Shown here: positions 25,601-33,340 of the stretch, piece by piece | How the letters are laid out: each line of letters opens with the position of its first letter | Numbering within the stretch: the first letter of the stretch is position 1 | Assembly (NCBI GenBank): GCA_913049845.1 | Contig: CAJWZE010000004.1 | Coordinates: 1-64,000 of the forward strand | DNA length: 64,000 bases | Reading direction: 5' to 3' | Source of the DNA: an uncultured Cryomorphaceae bacterium | Lineage (GTDB): Bacteria > Bacteroidota > Bacteroidia > Flavobacteriales > Schleiferiaceae | Notes under the pieces: model-generated | Seen by the model: only the letters and a program-made list of their open reading frames with translations | The model's database searches: none | What the model was told of the DNA's origin: nothing | Position numbers and translations under genes: made by a program

Positions 25601-27327
25601 GGATCCAACATAGTCACCGTATACGAACCGCTAGGGATGTTACTGAGGTCTTCCGTACTGAACCCATTGCTCCACTGGTAAGTCATTGGCAGCTGGCCGC
25701 TATTTTGCGTTAGGTCGATGGCTCCATCGGCAGTACCTGGACAGCTCGCTGGAGTACTTACGAGCGCCGCTGTAGGAAGGCCGTGTACGTTGGCTGCTAC
25801 TCTTGGCGCCGTCCAACGACAGCCTGCGGCTGAAGTAACACGTACGTCGAAGTATGCGGTGTCTGTAAGCGATGCAGTGGTGTAGGTGGTTAGTGTTGCG
25901 CCGGTCAGATTGGCCCAGCTATTGGCTGCGAAGTTGCGCCATTGATAGGTTACTGTTGTTCCCGTGGTAATAACCCCAAAGGTGGTGGTGTTGCCGATAC
26001 AAAGGTCCTTGTCAGTAGGTGAATAGTTGACGGTAAAGTCGATTGGTTCACTTAGCGTGATGTTTTTCCCCATTTCTGTAGAACAGCCCGAGCTATCCGT
26101 AAGCACGACATCTAAATAATGGCCTTCTTCGAGATTTGAAATGGTTGCGACACCCCCAGACACAGTGGCTGTATCCATACCGCCTTGGTAGGAGATGGGG
26201 TAAGACCCGTCGGCGACATTTTCAATGTTGAAGGTAATGCTTCCGTCACTTGCGCCACAGGCATTTGGGTTGGTGCCGGCAAAATTTGATACATTTAAGG
26301 TGCCGCCTTTAGTCCCGCTTACCGCTACGCTTGATCCGCTATACCCAGGGGTGCTTATCGCGATGGAGGTTACATTAGCTAGTGGGGTGCTACCGTTCAT
26401 GCGTACATAAACGGTGGTATCCATCCGGCCGGTGGAATCTGCATTAATGACTAGTGAAGTCGTCCAGCCAGCGGTGCTTTGGTTGCTGATTTCATAGCCG
26501 CTTGGCGCGTTAAGGGTGAGCGCTCCAGTGAGGTTGCGTCCTTCTACCAAGAAAGTTTGCGCGGCGGAGGCGGCCGCATCACAGGTAAAGAATGGGCTTA
26601 GGGAAGTATAGGTGGTCAGCGTTGGAAAGGACGTTGAAACTTCTGTAGTTGGGAACCAAGAATTTGGGTTCGCACTGGAAATAAGGTAAGTTTTATTGCC
26701 AGCGCTGGCACTACCGATTGAAAAGTCGATGCGATTGGTGCTCGCATAGCTTACTGTAACCCTTGAGCGGCCGTCTGTTCCGGTGGTGTTCGATGTAGTT
26801 GCGCTGTTTGTGAAGCGTCCATTGCCAGCACCTGAAGTGGTGTAGCTCAAGAAGCTCAGAGCGCCTAGACTATAACTATCGACACCATCGGATTCGAAGT
26901 ACACTCCTGCAGGCCCAATACCGTCAAGGTCCCAAGCGCTGAGGTGAAAGTCCCCAATGTTTACCAGAACCGGTGCAGCCGCTGTGCCGTCTTCGACGAA
27001 GGTTATGGAATAGTCAATGCTACCTGCGGCGGTCCAAAGTACTTCTGGCGAGAAGTGGGCTGCGGTGTTGCTGTTGGTGGTCGAGGTATTGTCGAAATCG
27101 CTGATCAGTGCGTTGTTAATCGTTTCGATTCGGACAATGGCGTCATAGGAGTTGGCTCCTACGGTAAATACATTGTCGTACACACAGGTTCCGCCAGCAA
27201 TTAGAGATGGGTTGGCGGTCAACGGTGCGCTAAAGTCGAGGCTTTGGCCGGCTAGGGAAGTGGTCTGTGCGGACAGTCCTAAACTTATCAGCACGGTGAC
27301 CAAGGAATAGAGGAACCTTTGTCTCAT
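22648..27327 (-). CDS. 1559-residue SprB-like adhesin with gliding-motility (type B) C-terminal domain
   Basis: Signal peptide MRQRFLYSLVTVLISLGLSAQ. Domains in order: a beta-rich N-terminal region (20-330); a SprB-like repeat and Ig-like region (330-580); six or more HYR/Ig-like units of about 75 residues (590-1130) with a DNC or CG motif and SFxxTVxDxxAP linkers; SprB repeats (1150-1370: CFGDSNGTATIGATGGSLPY, YSWTTGDTTQSISGLAAGTY); thrombospondin type-3 calcium-binding repeats (about 1395-1455: DTDGDGIPNQQDSDSDGDGI); and the gliding-motility-associated C-terminal domain (TVMTPNGDGRNDFWEIPELL, IYNRHGILVYFSDNYANEFNG). This is a type B T9SS sorting signal. The product should be a secreted or mobile surface adhesin like Flavobacterium SprB. 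It heads an operon with PorP/SprF and a PD40-SPOR gene. Confidence 0.93.
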   Translation of the reverse strand: MRQRFLYSLVTVLISLGLSAQTTSLAGQSLDFSAPLTANPSLIAGGTCVYDNVFTVGANSYDAIVRIETINNALISDFDNTSTTNSNTAAHFSPEVLWTAAGSIDYSITFVEDGTAAAPVLVNIGDFHLSAWDLDGIGPAGVYFESDGVDSYSLGALSFLSYTTSGAGNGRFTNSATTSNTTGTDGRSRVTVSYASTNRIDFSIGSASAGNKTYLISSANPNSWFPTTEVSTSFPTLTTYTSLSPFFTCDAAASAAQTFLVEGRNLTGALTLNAPSGYEISNQSTAGWTTSLVINADSTGRMDTTVYVRMNGSTPLANVTSIAISTPGYSGSSVAVSGTKGGTLNVSNFAGTNPNACGASDGSITFNIENVADGSYPISYQGGMDTATVSGGVATISNLEEGHYLDVVLTDSSGCSTEMGKNITLSEPIDFTVNYSPTDKDLCIGNTTTFGVITTGTTVTYQWRNFAANSWANLTGATLTTYTTASLTDTAYFDVRVTSAAGCRWTAPRVAANVHGLPTAALVSTPASCPGTADGAIDLTQNSGQLPMTYQWSNGFSTEDLSNIPSGSYTVTMLDPIGCEGSASITVSDSDGVAPIVYAKDITIALDSLGQVSITTADIDSASSDNCNLDLSISDSIWNCTQIGADTIMLIGTDGSQSDTDLAVITIVDLSAPQITCGADTTIYTALDTSGAPYNWAAPILYDNCGVDSSWSSDSSGAWFAIGIYDIYTYAIDASGNLDSCSFTLTVADNLAPSFTSCLLDTTMYADALNCGANLTWTTPTANDNSDSIFYTSTDTSGAFFIVGIDTVMIFAHDLSGNTDTCSFIVTVIDTIAPSWTGSLDTLIVQAGMDTCGLFSDSVSLTAPPIVEACGIDTLYNNADTYYALGSHDIYWFVTDVHGNTDSILQKLVIEETVAPEIYCPGDTLVFAAAADSTWTQVTWTGDSVWDVCGMDTSYFSLANGGYLPLGFFKIDFFAFDVSGNSDTCSFFIDILDTTAPAFVGTLSDTTLYTTQDSCSVYYAWIQPTIEENSTNFTSTSNVAAPNGNFGIGTHTVYYTVIDAAGLSDSIGFTITVVDNLGPALYTNTQSLTLDSDGFATLSVAQVDSGSFDCSGIDTLWITQELFVCTDVGSPVVWFHGIDSLGYHDSVQVPLTVLPNPAGVIQSILATTDVLCFGDSNGTATIGATGGSLPYAYSWTTGDTTQSISGLAAGTYNYHVSDTNGCVFQTNFTIGSPAALTISHNTSDYNGYGISSEGANDGSIDITVGGGATPYSYSWNNNVTTEDQSGLSEGTYIVIVTDTNGCFISDTITLSEPDELSVDVIVLSDNICPDDNDGIIYAGFSGGVGPMTITWLNGFSGDTLTGLNSGLYIVTVVDTNGAFATDSAYIISYDEDCDGILNDDEGGIPGGGGGMADTDGDGIPNQQDSDSDGDGIADALEYDTNGDGIPFDDCDGDGIPDFLDADLCAPKPATVMTPNGDGRNDFWEIPELLQYPNTSVRIYNRHGILVYFSDNYANEFNGNANVQTYLTNDKRELPTGTYYYYILFGGTDLTMNGYLFINR

Positions 27328-27672
27328 AAATTATCGCTTAAAGACGTGTTTGTTTTGGGTCGTCTTTAAAGTACTAATTTACATCCAACTGAGCGGTAAT
27401 TAATCTTATGTAAACCAAGTTGTTAACCAAAAATTACATTCCATTTCTACGCTGTTTTTGCGCGCTGCGCTTGTTTTCGAATCATCTCAAAGTATATACA
27501 GCGAGTTATGGAGATAAGTTGGGAAGAGAATAGGGCAATTAAATTCAAGATGTGACTTTTGATACTGTATCAAGTTTAAGCGTATGCAGGTCTACGAACG
27601 CCTATATATCACAACGCTTAATGACATCTTTAGACCACTTCAACTAAAGCAGAGTATCATTCAACTTATTTA
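27328..27672. other. Intergenic leader region of the adhesin operon
   Basis: About 345 A+T-rich bases lie between the adhesin start and the stop of the gluconate-dehydrogenase-subunit-like gene, both leftward. The region must contain the adhesin operon promoter. I see one 9-bp inverted repeat (listed separately), no gene and no RNA, and no clear terminator for the upstream unit. Confidence 0.5.
27338..27369 (-). promoter_or_regulatory. 9-bp inverted repeat just upstream of the adhesin start
   Basis: TTAAAGACG (27338-27346) and CGTCTTTAA (27361-27369) are exact inverted copies separated by 14 nt. They lie 11-42 nt upstream of the adhesin ATG (27327). It could be an operator for a dimeric regulator or a 5'-UTR hairpin controlling translation. 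No regulator is assigned. Confidence 0.45.
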
Positions 27673-28233
27673 TTAAATATTGGAGTAAAATACCTGCGTA
27701 TTCTCATCCGCAGGTGCACACGGGTCGTACTTTGTCGGTATAGATTCGTAGTTAATGACACCATCTCTTGCCGCTTCTTCTGAGGTGAAGTAGCCGAGAA
27801 GGGTTAACTCTTTGAGAGTTCGAAAGAAGTGATCCCGGTCCGCTTGGGCTGCTTCGTCAAAAGCGTTCAGGAATTCTTCACGTTCCATCTGAGTCGCTTC
27901 TTCAAACGGACGGCCAATAGCACTTTTACCTTCCACGGCGATTTCCTTGATGCCTGAGTTTAATTTCTCTTGCATGTCTGGATAGTAGCAATCGCGAATC
28001 ATCACGTCAATAAACGCGCCAATCTTCGCATCGCGGGCACCAGCCGTTGCCGTGCGGGGGATGATGGTCTCCGCAATAGCGTCGAGCATCGCGAGGCGCA
28101 GAGGTCCAGCAGTTGTAGTATCTGGATCAAAAGAGCAGCTCTCCAACAATACGGTTGGTGTTACCAGGGTACCTCCGATGGCCATAGCCATACGTTGTAC
28201 CATTTGTCTACGAGTCAATTTTTGTTGTTCCAT
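27673..28233 (-). CDS. Gluconate 2-dehydrogenase subunit 3-like protein (small subunit of a GMC dehydrogenase)
   Basis: This 186-residue protein has a Tat-like N-terminus (LTRRQMVQRMAMAIGGTLVTP) and then the subunit-3 fold: LRLAMLDAIAETIIPRTATAGARDAKIGAFIDVMIRDCY, with helices and a C-terminal VINYESIPTKYDPC. In sugar and sugar-acid dehydrogenases of this type the small subunit has the Tat signal and carries the FAD-bearing GMC subunit to the periplasm. The GMC gene ends 11 nt upstream in the same operon, so the pair is a periplasmic dehydrogenase. Glucoside 3-dehydrogenases have this composition, usually with a cytochrome c; none is encoded here. Confidence 0.88.
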   Translation of the reverse strand: MEQQKLTRRQMVQRMAMAIGGTLVTPTVLLESCSFDPDTTTAGPLRLAMLDAIAETIIPRTATAGARDAKIGAFIDVMIRDCYYPDMQEKLNSGIKEIAVEGKSAIGRPFEEATQMEREEFLNAFDEAAQADRDHFFRTLKELTLLGYFTSEEAARDGVINYESIPTKYDPCAPADENTQVFYSNI

Positions 28234-28244
28234 TGCGCTGTGGA

Positions 28245-29930
28245 TTAAAGGTTACCTTTTTTCAATTCCTTAAAAGCATAGTCGGCTGCGCGAGCAGTCA
28301 TTGCCATATAGGTTAGCGAAGGGTTTACACAAGAAGCCGACGCCATCGCTGCACCGTCGGTCACGAAGACGTTAGGAGCATCCCATACTTGGTTCCATTT
28401 GTTCAAGACAGAGTTCGAAGCATCTGCACCCATACGTGCCGTACCCATCTCGTGGATACCCATACCCAGGGCATAATCGCTTTCCCACGGGTAGACGTCC
28501 TTGAAGCCTGCCGCCTCCAGCATATCAACAGCATCCTGTGCCATATCTACGCGCATTTTCTTCTCGTTTTCTTTGAGTTCAGCATCAAACGAAAGTACAG
28601 GTAGGCCCCATTTATCCCTTTTCGAACGGTCGAGTTCTATTTTATTTTCATGGTACGGGAGTACCTCACCGAAGCCTGTCATACCCATGGTCCAAGGCCC
28701 CGGTTTGCGAATGGAATCTTTGAAATTGGCCCCAATGCCCATCTCACGAACACCACGCCGCCAGTCGCCACGTGACGCTGATCCTTGGTAGCCGAAGCCG
28801 CGCAAGTAATCGCGCCTATCGCCATACCAGTTGCGGAATCTAGGGACGTAGAAGCCTGTAGGCCGTCCACCGAAGTAGTATTTGTCCTGGTCGCCTTCCC
28901 AGGTTCCGGATGCACCTACACGGAAGTGGTGGTCCATTAGATTATGGCCAAGCTCCCCTGAGCTAGATCCCAATCCGCCTTCCCATTCATCGGTGGCACT
29001 GTTCATGAGCACCCATGTTGAGTTCAAGGCCGAGGCATTTAAGAAAACCACTGGTGCGGTAAATTCATAGGTCATATTAGTCTCTGCATCCAAGACTTCA
29101 ACACCTTTTACGCGCTTTTTGTCTTTGTCGTAGATGAGTTCCTTCACGATACTGTGTGGACGTAGGGTCAAATTACCTGTCGTCATGGCTGCAGGAAGGG
29201 TAGAAGCCTGTGTGCTGAAATAGCCGCCGTACGGACAGCCCAACCAACATTTGTTTCTGTATTGACATCCTGCGCGTCCCTTGTGCGGCACGGCGATGTT
29301 TGATGTACGTCCGATGATCAAACGACGCTTTTCGTCAAAGGCCTTACGGATGCGGTCTGCCGCTGTCCGCTCTACGCAGTTAAGTTCCATCGCGTGCAAA
29401 TACAAACTGTCAGGAAGCACATCCATATCTTCGTGCGAACCACTTAAACCGGCATGGCGTTCAACATGCTCGTACCAAGGAGCCAGGTCGTCATAACCAA
29501 TGGGCCACGGTGTTCCAACACCTTCTTTGGCATTGGCCAGAAAGTCTTCTCGGTTCCAACGGTAGCTCTGACGGCCCCAGGTCAATGAGCGGCCTCCTAC
29601 ATGGTACCCACGGTACCAGTCAAAGCGCTTTTTCTCTGTGTAGGGACAATCCTGATCGTCTACCCAGAATTGTGGGTTTAACTCATTCAAAGGATAATCT
29701 CGGCGCAACACTGGATTGCGGTCCTTCTGCGCTGTAGTTGGCTTGCCACGGTGTGGGAACTCCCACGGGTCCATGTTGGTGGTCGTATAGTCCTTAATGT
29801 GCTCTAAATTTCTGCCGCGTTCGAGCATTAAGACCTTCAGACCCTTTTCAGTCAGCTCTTTTGCTGCCCAACCGCCGGTAATTCCCGAACCGACAACAAT
29901 CGCGTCATAGCGCATTTTATCTTCTGCCAT
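28245..29930 (-). CDS. GMC family FAD-dependent oxidoreductase (candidate glycoside 3-dehydrogenase)
   Basis: This is the large subunit of a periplasmic sugar or glycoside dehydrogenase. The N-terminal FAD fold reads YDAIVVGSGITGGWAAKELTEKGLKVLMLERG. A conserved GYHVGGRSLTWGRQSYRW and a cysteine-containing GCQYRNKCWLGCPYGGYFSTQAST segment follow. The C-terminal GMC active-site region has GIHEMGTARMGADASNSVLN (catalytic His) and SCVNPSLTYMAMTARAADYA (Asn). The 561 residues fit the gluconate/glucoside-dehydrogenase branch rather than the longer choline/alcohol oxidases. It lacks its own signal peptide and lies next to the Tat-signal small subunit. Electrons likely pass to a cytochrome c or quinone. 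3-OH oxidation of glycosides is inferred from neighbours (DUF1080, isomerase-like genes). Confidence 0.88.
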   Translation of the reverse strand: MAEDKMRYDAIVVGSGITGGWAAKELTEKGLKVLMLERGRNLEHIKDYTTTNMDPWEFPHRGKPTTAQKDRNPVLRRDYPLNELNPQFWVDDQDCPYTEKKRFDWYRGYHVGGRSLTWGRQSYRWNREDFLANAKEGVGTPWPIGYDDLAPWYEHVERHAGLSGSHEDMDVLPDSLYLHAMELNCVERTAADRIRKAFDEKRRLIIGRTSNIAVPHKGRAGCQYRNKCWLGCPYGGYFSTQASTLPAAMTTGNLTLRPHSIVKELIYDKDKKRVKGVEVLDAETNMTYEFTAPVVFLNASALNSTWVLMNSATDEWEGGLGSSSGELGHNLMDHHFRVGASGTWEGDQDKYYFGGRPTGFYVPRFRNWYGDRRDYLRGFGYQGSASRGDWRRGVREMGIGANFKDSIRKPGPWTMGMTGFGEVLPYHENKIELDRSKRDKWGLPVLSFDAELKENEKKMRVDMAQDAVDMLEAAGFKDVYPWESDYALGMGIHEMGTARMGADASNSVLNKWNQVWDAPNVFVTDGAAMASASCVNPSLTYMAMTARAADYAFKELKKGNL

Positions 29931-29941
29931 TGTTTCTGGGG

Positions 29942-30808
29942 TTATTTTATAAACTCATTATAGCTTTTTTGCATACTCTCTTTAATGGGATGAGCAAACA
30001 CGTATTCGAGCGCGACGTAACCATCGAAACCTACCTTATTTATAGCCTCCATGACGGCGGGATAATTAATTTCTTGGTCGTTCCATGGCTCATTTCTTCC
30101 TGGCACGCCAGCGACGTGATAATGGCCATAGAAGTTATGATTCTCCTGAATGTTCTGGATCAGGTTGCCCTCCATGATTTGCATGTGATAAATGTCGTAA
30201 AGCAGTTTGAAGGATGGACTGGCCAATTCCTTTGCGAGCGCAATCCCCCAGCGCGACGAATCCGCCATGTAGTCCGGGTGATCCACAATGCTGTTGAACA
30301 ATTCCATCTGCAAGACAACGCTGTGCTCTTCGGCTAGTTGTACCAATGGCCGCAGGGCCTGCACGGCTTGCTGTAGCCCATCCTCTTCACTAAGCCCACG
30401 TCTGTTGCCGCTGAAGCAGATCAAATTTTGGTAGCCTGCTTTGGCCACACGAGGAATCATCTCCATATACCTTTGGTGAAGCACACTTTCAAATTCTTCG
30501 TGGATGAAGCCGTCCATTAGGTTAAGTTCGGCACCATTGCACATCGAGCTGTCCAATCCGTGCCTCTTTAAATGATGCCAATTTTCGGGTCCCACCAAAT
30601 CAATAGCTTCAATGCCTTGACCGGCGAGCCATGGGCACAGTTCTTCCCACTCCAAATCCGATACGGTCCAGTGGCTTACACTGCGTTTGTATCCGAAGTG
30701 ACGAGATGAGCGACTACTCGCCAGGGACTCCGAAGCATAAATATGCGAAGGCAGCGCAGTCGCTGCTGCCAGGCTCATCAAGGATTTTATATGCGTTCTG
30801 CGATCCAA
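29942..30808 (-). CDS. Hydroxypyruvate isomerase-like TIM-barrel protein with Tat-type signal
   Basis: This 288-residue protein of the xylose-isomerase-like TIM-barrel superfamily carries the Hyi signature: QMELFNSIVDHPDY (metal-binding Glu), LLYDIYHMQIMEGNL (Asp/His), GHYHVAGVPGRNEP (His) and YVALEYVF (Glu). Unlike cytosolic Hyi, it begins with a twin-arginine-like signal, RRTHIKSLMSLAAATALPSHIYAS. The start is a TTG; it is kept because RRTHIK supplies the Tat motif, although ATG at 30778 (MSLAAATALP) would leave a simple hydrophobic leader. A periplasmic isomerase, epimerase or hydratase acting on keto-sugars fits its place between the GMC dehydrogenase (11 nt downstream) and a transporter. 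Substrate unknown. Confidence 0.82.
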   Translation of the reverse strand: MDRRTHIKSLMSLAAATALPSHIYASESLASSRSSRHFGYKRSVSHWTVSDLEWEELCPWLAGQGIEAIDLVGPENWHHLKRHGLDSSMCNGAELNLMDGFIHEEFESVLHQRYMEMIPRVAKAGYQNLICFSGNRRGLSEEDGLQQAVQALRPLVQLAEEHSVVLQMELFNSIVDHPDYMADSSRWGIALAKELASPSFKLLYDIYHMQIMEGNLIQNIQENHNFYGHYHVAGVPGRNEPWNDQEINYPAVMEAINKVGFDGYVALEYVFAHPIKESMQKSYNEFIK

Positions 30809-30819
30809 GCTCCTAGGAA

Positions 30820-32004
30820 TTAAGCTTCTTGCTTGCCTTTTATGTAAAAATGAATTCCTGCGAAAATCACAATTAGGGCAAATGGTATATATAGTGTAGT
30901 CTTAATGACGGCGCGTCCGGCTTCAACCTCACTTAAGTTTGAAATAAGTCCATCGTAATAGCCCCCCATAATCTGCGTATAGATGGAAACGGCAAACATT
31001 CCTGCTGCACCAATCACCGCCATACCAACGGCACCCGTGTTTGGTAAGTAGGTCGCAACAAAGCCGATCATCGTTGGCCAGAAGTAGGTGACACCAATAC
31101 CGAAGATGACCGCGCTTAAGAACACCATATTTCCGTCTATCGACGACATCATGAACAGACCGATGGTGGTGAATACGGCGCTAAACAAAAGCATACCTGT
31201 AGTCGAGAATCTGTTCACGACTGGAGCGGCCATACCACGACCTAAGGTCATTACACCGGAGGTGATTAAAAGAATAAGGATGGCATTATCGCTGACGCTG
31301 CGAAGTAGTACATCCATCCACTGGTTGATGAAGAGCTCCGAAATAGCGGTCCCAAACATGGCAATGGTTATGATGATAAATAATGGATTTAATAGCGCAC
31401 GGCACATTTCGCTGTCCGAAATGGAATTGGCCACACGTTCTGTAACTGGAAATTCAAGGCGTTCCATTTGAATGGCGTACCAGATGGTTGGGATCAACAT
31501 CACCGCCATCATCAGTTGCCAATTCAGGCCTGCCTTCCCAAAAGCAAAGGCGACCAATGACCCAATAACAATACCACCCGGAAACCAAAGATGGAACTGG
31601 TTCAACTTCGTGGTCTTCTCTTCAGGGTAAATTGAAGCGACCAACGGGTTACATACTGCTTCCACCATACCGTTGGCTAGGCCAATTAAAAGAGTAGATG
31701 TCCACAAGGTCCAAAAGCCCCCTGCAAAGATGGTGATTAGGATTCCAGCGAAATGGCCCAGATAGGCAAGGCGCATCAAATTTTTCATACCGACCTTGTC
31801 CACAATAGCACCTCCAATGATCATAGAAACTGGGAATCCCCAGAATGCTGTAGCTGCTATACGGCTGAGTTCGCTGGTATTTAATTGAAATTCTACTCCC
31901 AGATCGCCCAAAATCCCGGCTCGGATTCCAAAACTCAAACTGGTAACCAAAAGACTTGCACAGCTGGCTGTAAATAGTGCACTTCTGTTCGACGTATTAG
32001 TCAT
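30820..32004 (-). CDS. MFS transporter (sugar-type)
   Basis: This is a major facilitator superfamily carrier with about 12 hydrophobic helices: LFTASCASLLVTSLSFGIRAG at the start, GGAIVDKVGMKNLMRLAYLGHFAGIL for the TM2-3 loop motif, and IPFALIVIFAGIHFYIKG at the end. The ORF-track start (32127) adds 41 implausible residues; ATG at 32004 (MTNTSNRSALFTASC) starts before TM1 and gives 394 residues. It is the first gene of the leftward arm, divergent from the Gfo/Idh gene with 187 bp between. It probably imports or exports an oxidised sugar of the cluster. Confidence 0.85.
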   Translation of the reverse strand: MTNTSNRSALFTASCASLLVTSLSFGIRAGILGDLGVEFQLNTSELSRIAATAFWGFPVSMIIGGAIVDKVGMKNLMRLAYLGHFAGILITIFAGGFWTLWTSTLLIGLANGMVEAVCNPLVASIYPEEKTTKLNQFHLWFPGGIVIGSLVAFAFGKAGLNWQLMMAVMLIPTIWYAIQMERLEFPVTERVANSISDSEMCRALLNPLFIIITIAMFGTAISELFINQWMDVLLRSVSDNAILILLITSGVMTLGRGMAAPVVNRFSTTGMLLFSAVFTTIGLFMMSSIDGNMVFLSAVIFGIGVTYFWPTMIGFVATYLPNTGAVGMAVIGAAGMFAVSIYTQIMGGYYDGLISNLSEVEAGRAVIKTTLYIPFALIVIFAGIHFYIKGKQEA

Positions 32005-32191
32005 CGTTAGAAAGCTTGTTAGTGCTACAAGTGTACAATATACATTTTCTAACTTTAAGATGTTTGCAAATGTGTTACAGGTAACAGGATGTATTTTGCG
32101 AGCTCTGAATCCTCGTAAATTCAACACCTTAGTGAGAAGTCTGTTTTGGACATTTATGGCTACTTTGCAATTCTAAACGCATCATATACCT

Positions 32192-33340
32192 ATGAAAGCC
32201 AGATTGAGAGCCGCAATGATTGGCGGCGGTCCAGGAAGTTTTATTGGCGGTGTTCACCGCATTGCTGCACGTATGGACGGCGACTATGATTTGGTTGCCG
32301 GTGCCTTCTCAAGCAAACCAGAAAAGTGTTTGGAAACGGCGCGCACGCTCGGTATTTCAGAAGACAGAGCCTATGGGAGCTGGAAGGAGTTGATCGAAAA
32401 AGAATTGGACCGTCCAGAATATGAACGCGTTCAGGTAATCATGATTACTACGCCCAACTATGTGCATGCAGCACCAACAATTGCTGCTTTGGAAGCCGGC
32501 TACCACGTTGTCTTAGACAAGCCGCTTTGTAACTCTATGGAGGAGGCTTATGCCATCGAGAAAGCGGTTGCTGCGGCTTCAGGATTGTTTTGTCTAACCC
32601 ACACTTACACAGGGTATCCTATGGTTAAAGAGGCCAAACATCAGGTTGCTTCGGGCGCTTTGGGGAAGGTTCGCAAGATATATGTCGAGTACCCGCAAGG
32701 TTGGTTGTCTACCTTCTTAGAAAGCGAGGGGCAGAAGCAGGCCGCTTGGCGCACGGATCCTTCAAAATCCGGAAAGGTTGGTGCGATGGGCGACATCGGA
32801 ACTCATGCTTTCAATTTGGCTGAATATGTTTCGGGTGAAATCATCACTGAAGTATGTGCGCAGCTGAATATTGTGGTCGACGGTCGTGCATTGGACGACG
32901 ACGGTGCAGTACTATTCAAGACCTCTTCAGGCGCAACGGGTGTTTTGATGGCTACTCAGATTGCAGCTGGTGAAGAGAACAACCTCAAAGTCCGTGTATT
33001 TGGAGAAAAGGGCGGTCTCTGCTGGGAGCAGAAAGATAACAATACATTAACGATGATGCCGTTGGATGCTCAGATGCAAGTATTACGCACTGGAGGCCCA
33101 GGAACATCAGAATTTAGCTTGGTCAACCATCGCGTACCACCCGGGCACCCAGAAGGCTATTTGGAGGCCTTTGCCAATTTGTACAAGAATTTCGCCGCTC
33201 ACGTAAGAGCACGCGAATTAGGTACGGAGAAAGACGAAAATTTAGATTATCCAGGCATTGAAGATGGCATTCGTGGAATGAAATTCATCGAGGCCATTGT
33301 GGAGAACAATGCAGGGAACGAAAAATACACAGCACTATGA
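32192..33340 (+). CDS. Gfo/Idh/MocA family NAD(P)-dependent oxidoreductase
   Basis: The 382-residue protein has an N-terminal Rossmann fold starting AAMIGGGPGSFIGGVHRIAARM, the family's catalytic E/D-K-P motif as VVLDKPLCNSMEEA, and the C-terminal substrate domain with MGDIGTHAFNLAEYVSG, where D and H are usual active-site residues. Members oxidise or reduce sugars, inositols and glycosides, including at C3. It is the first gene of the rightward arm and overlaps the isomerase gene by 4 nt (ATGA). Together they could convert a 3-keto sugar to a central-metabolism sugar, or make the 3-keto form in the cytoplasm. Cofactor and substrate are not visible. Confidence 0.9.
   Translation: MKARLRAAMIGGGPGSFIGGVHRIAARMDGDYDLVAGAFSSKPEKCLETARTLGISEDRAYGSWKELIEKELDRPEYERVQVIMITTPNYVHAAPTIAALEAGYHVVLDKPLCNSMEEAYAIEKAVAAASGLFCLTHTYTGYPMVKEAKHQVASGALGKVRKIYVEYPQGWLSTFLESEGQKQAAWRTDPSKSGKVGAMGDIGTHAFNLAEYVSGEIITEVCAQLNIVVDGRALDDDGAVLFKTSSGATGVLMATQIAAGEENNLKVRVFGEKGGLCWEQKDNNTLTMMPLDAQMQVLRTGGPGTSEFSLVNHRVPPGHPEGYLEAFANLYKNFAAHVRARELGTEKDENLDYPGIEDGIRGMKFIEAIVENNAGNEKYTAL

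Noticed and set aside
27370-27672. Small RNA or hidden gene in the 345-base leader
   Set aside because: No ORF with start and plausible composition and no terminator-like end were found. Only the 9-bp inverted repeat stands out.
32131-32191. Perfect Bacteroidota -33/-7 promoter before the Gfo/Idh gene
   Set aside because: TACTTTGC at 32161 resembles the TAnnTTTG box but lacks one spacer base, and the upstream TTG is too close. Too weak to list.
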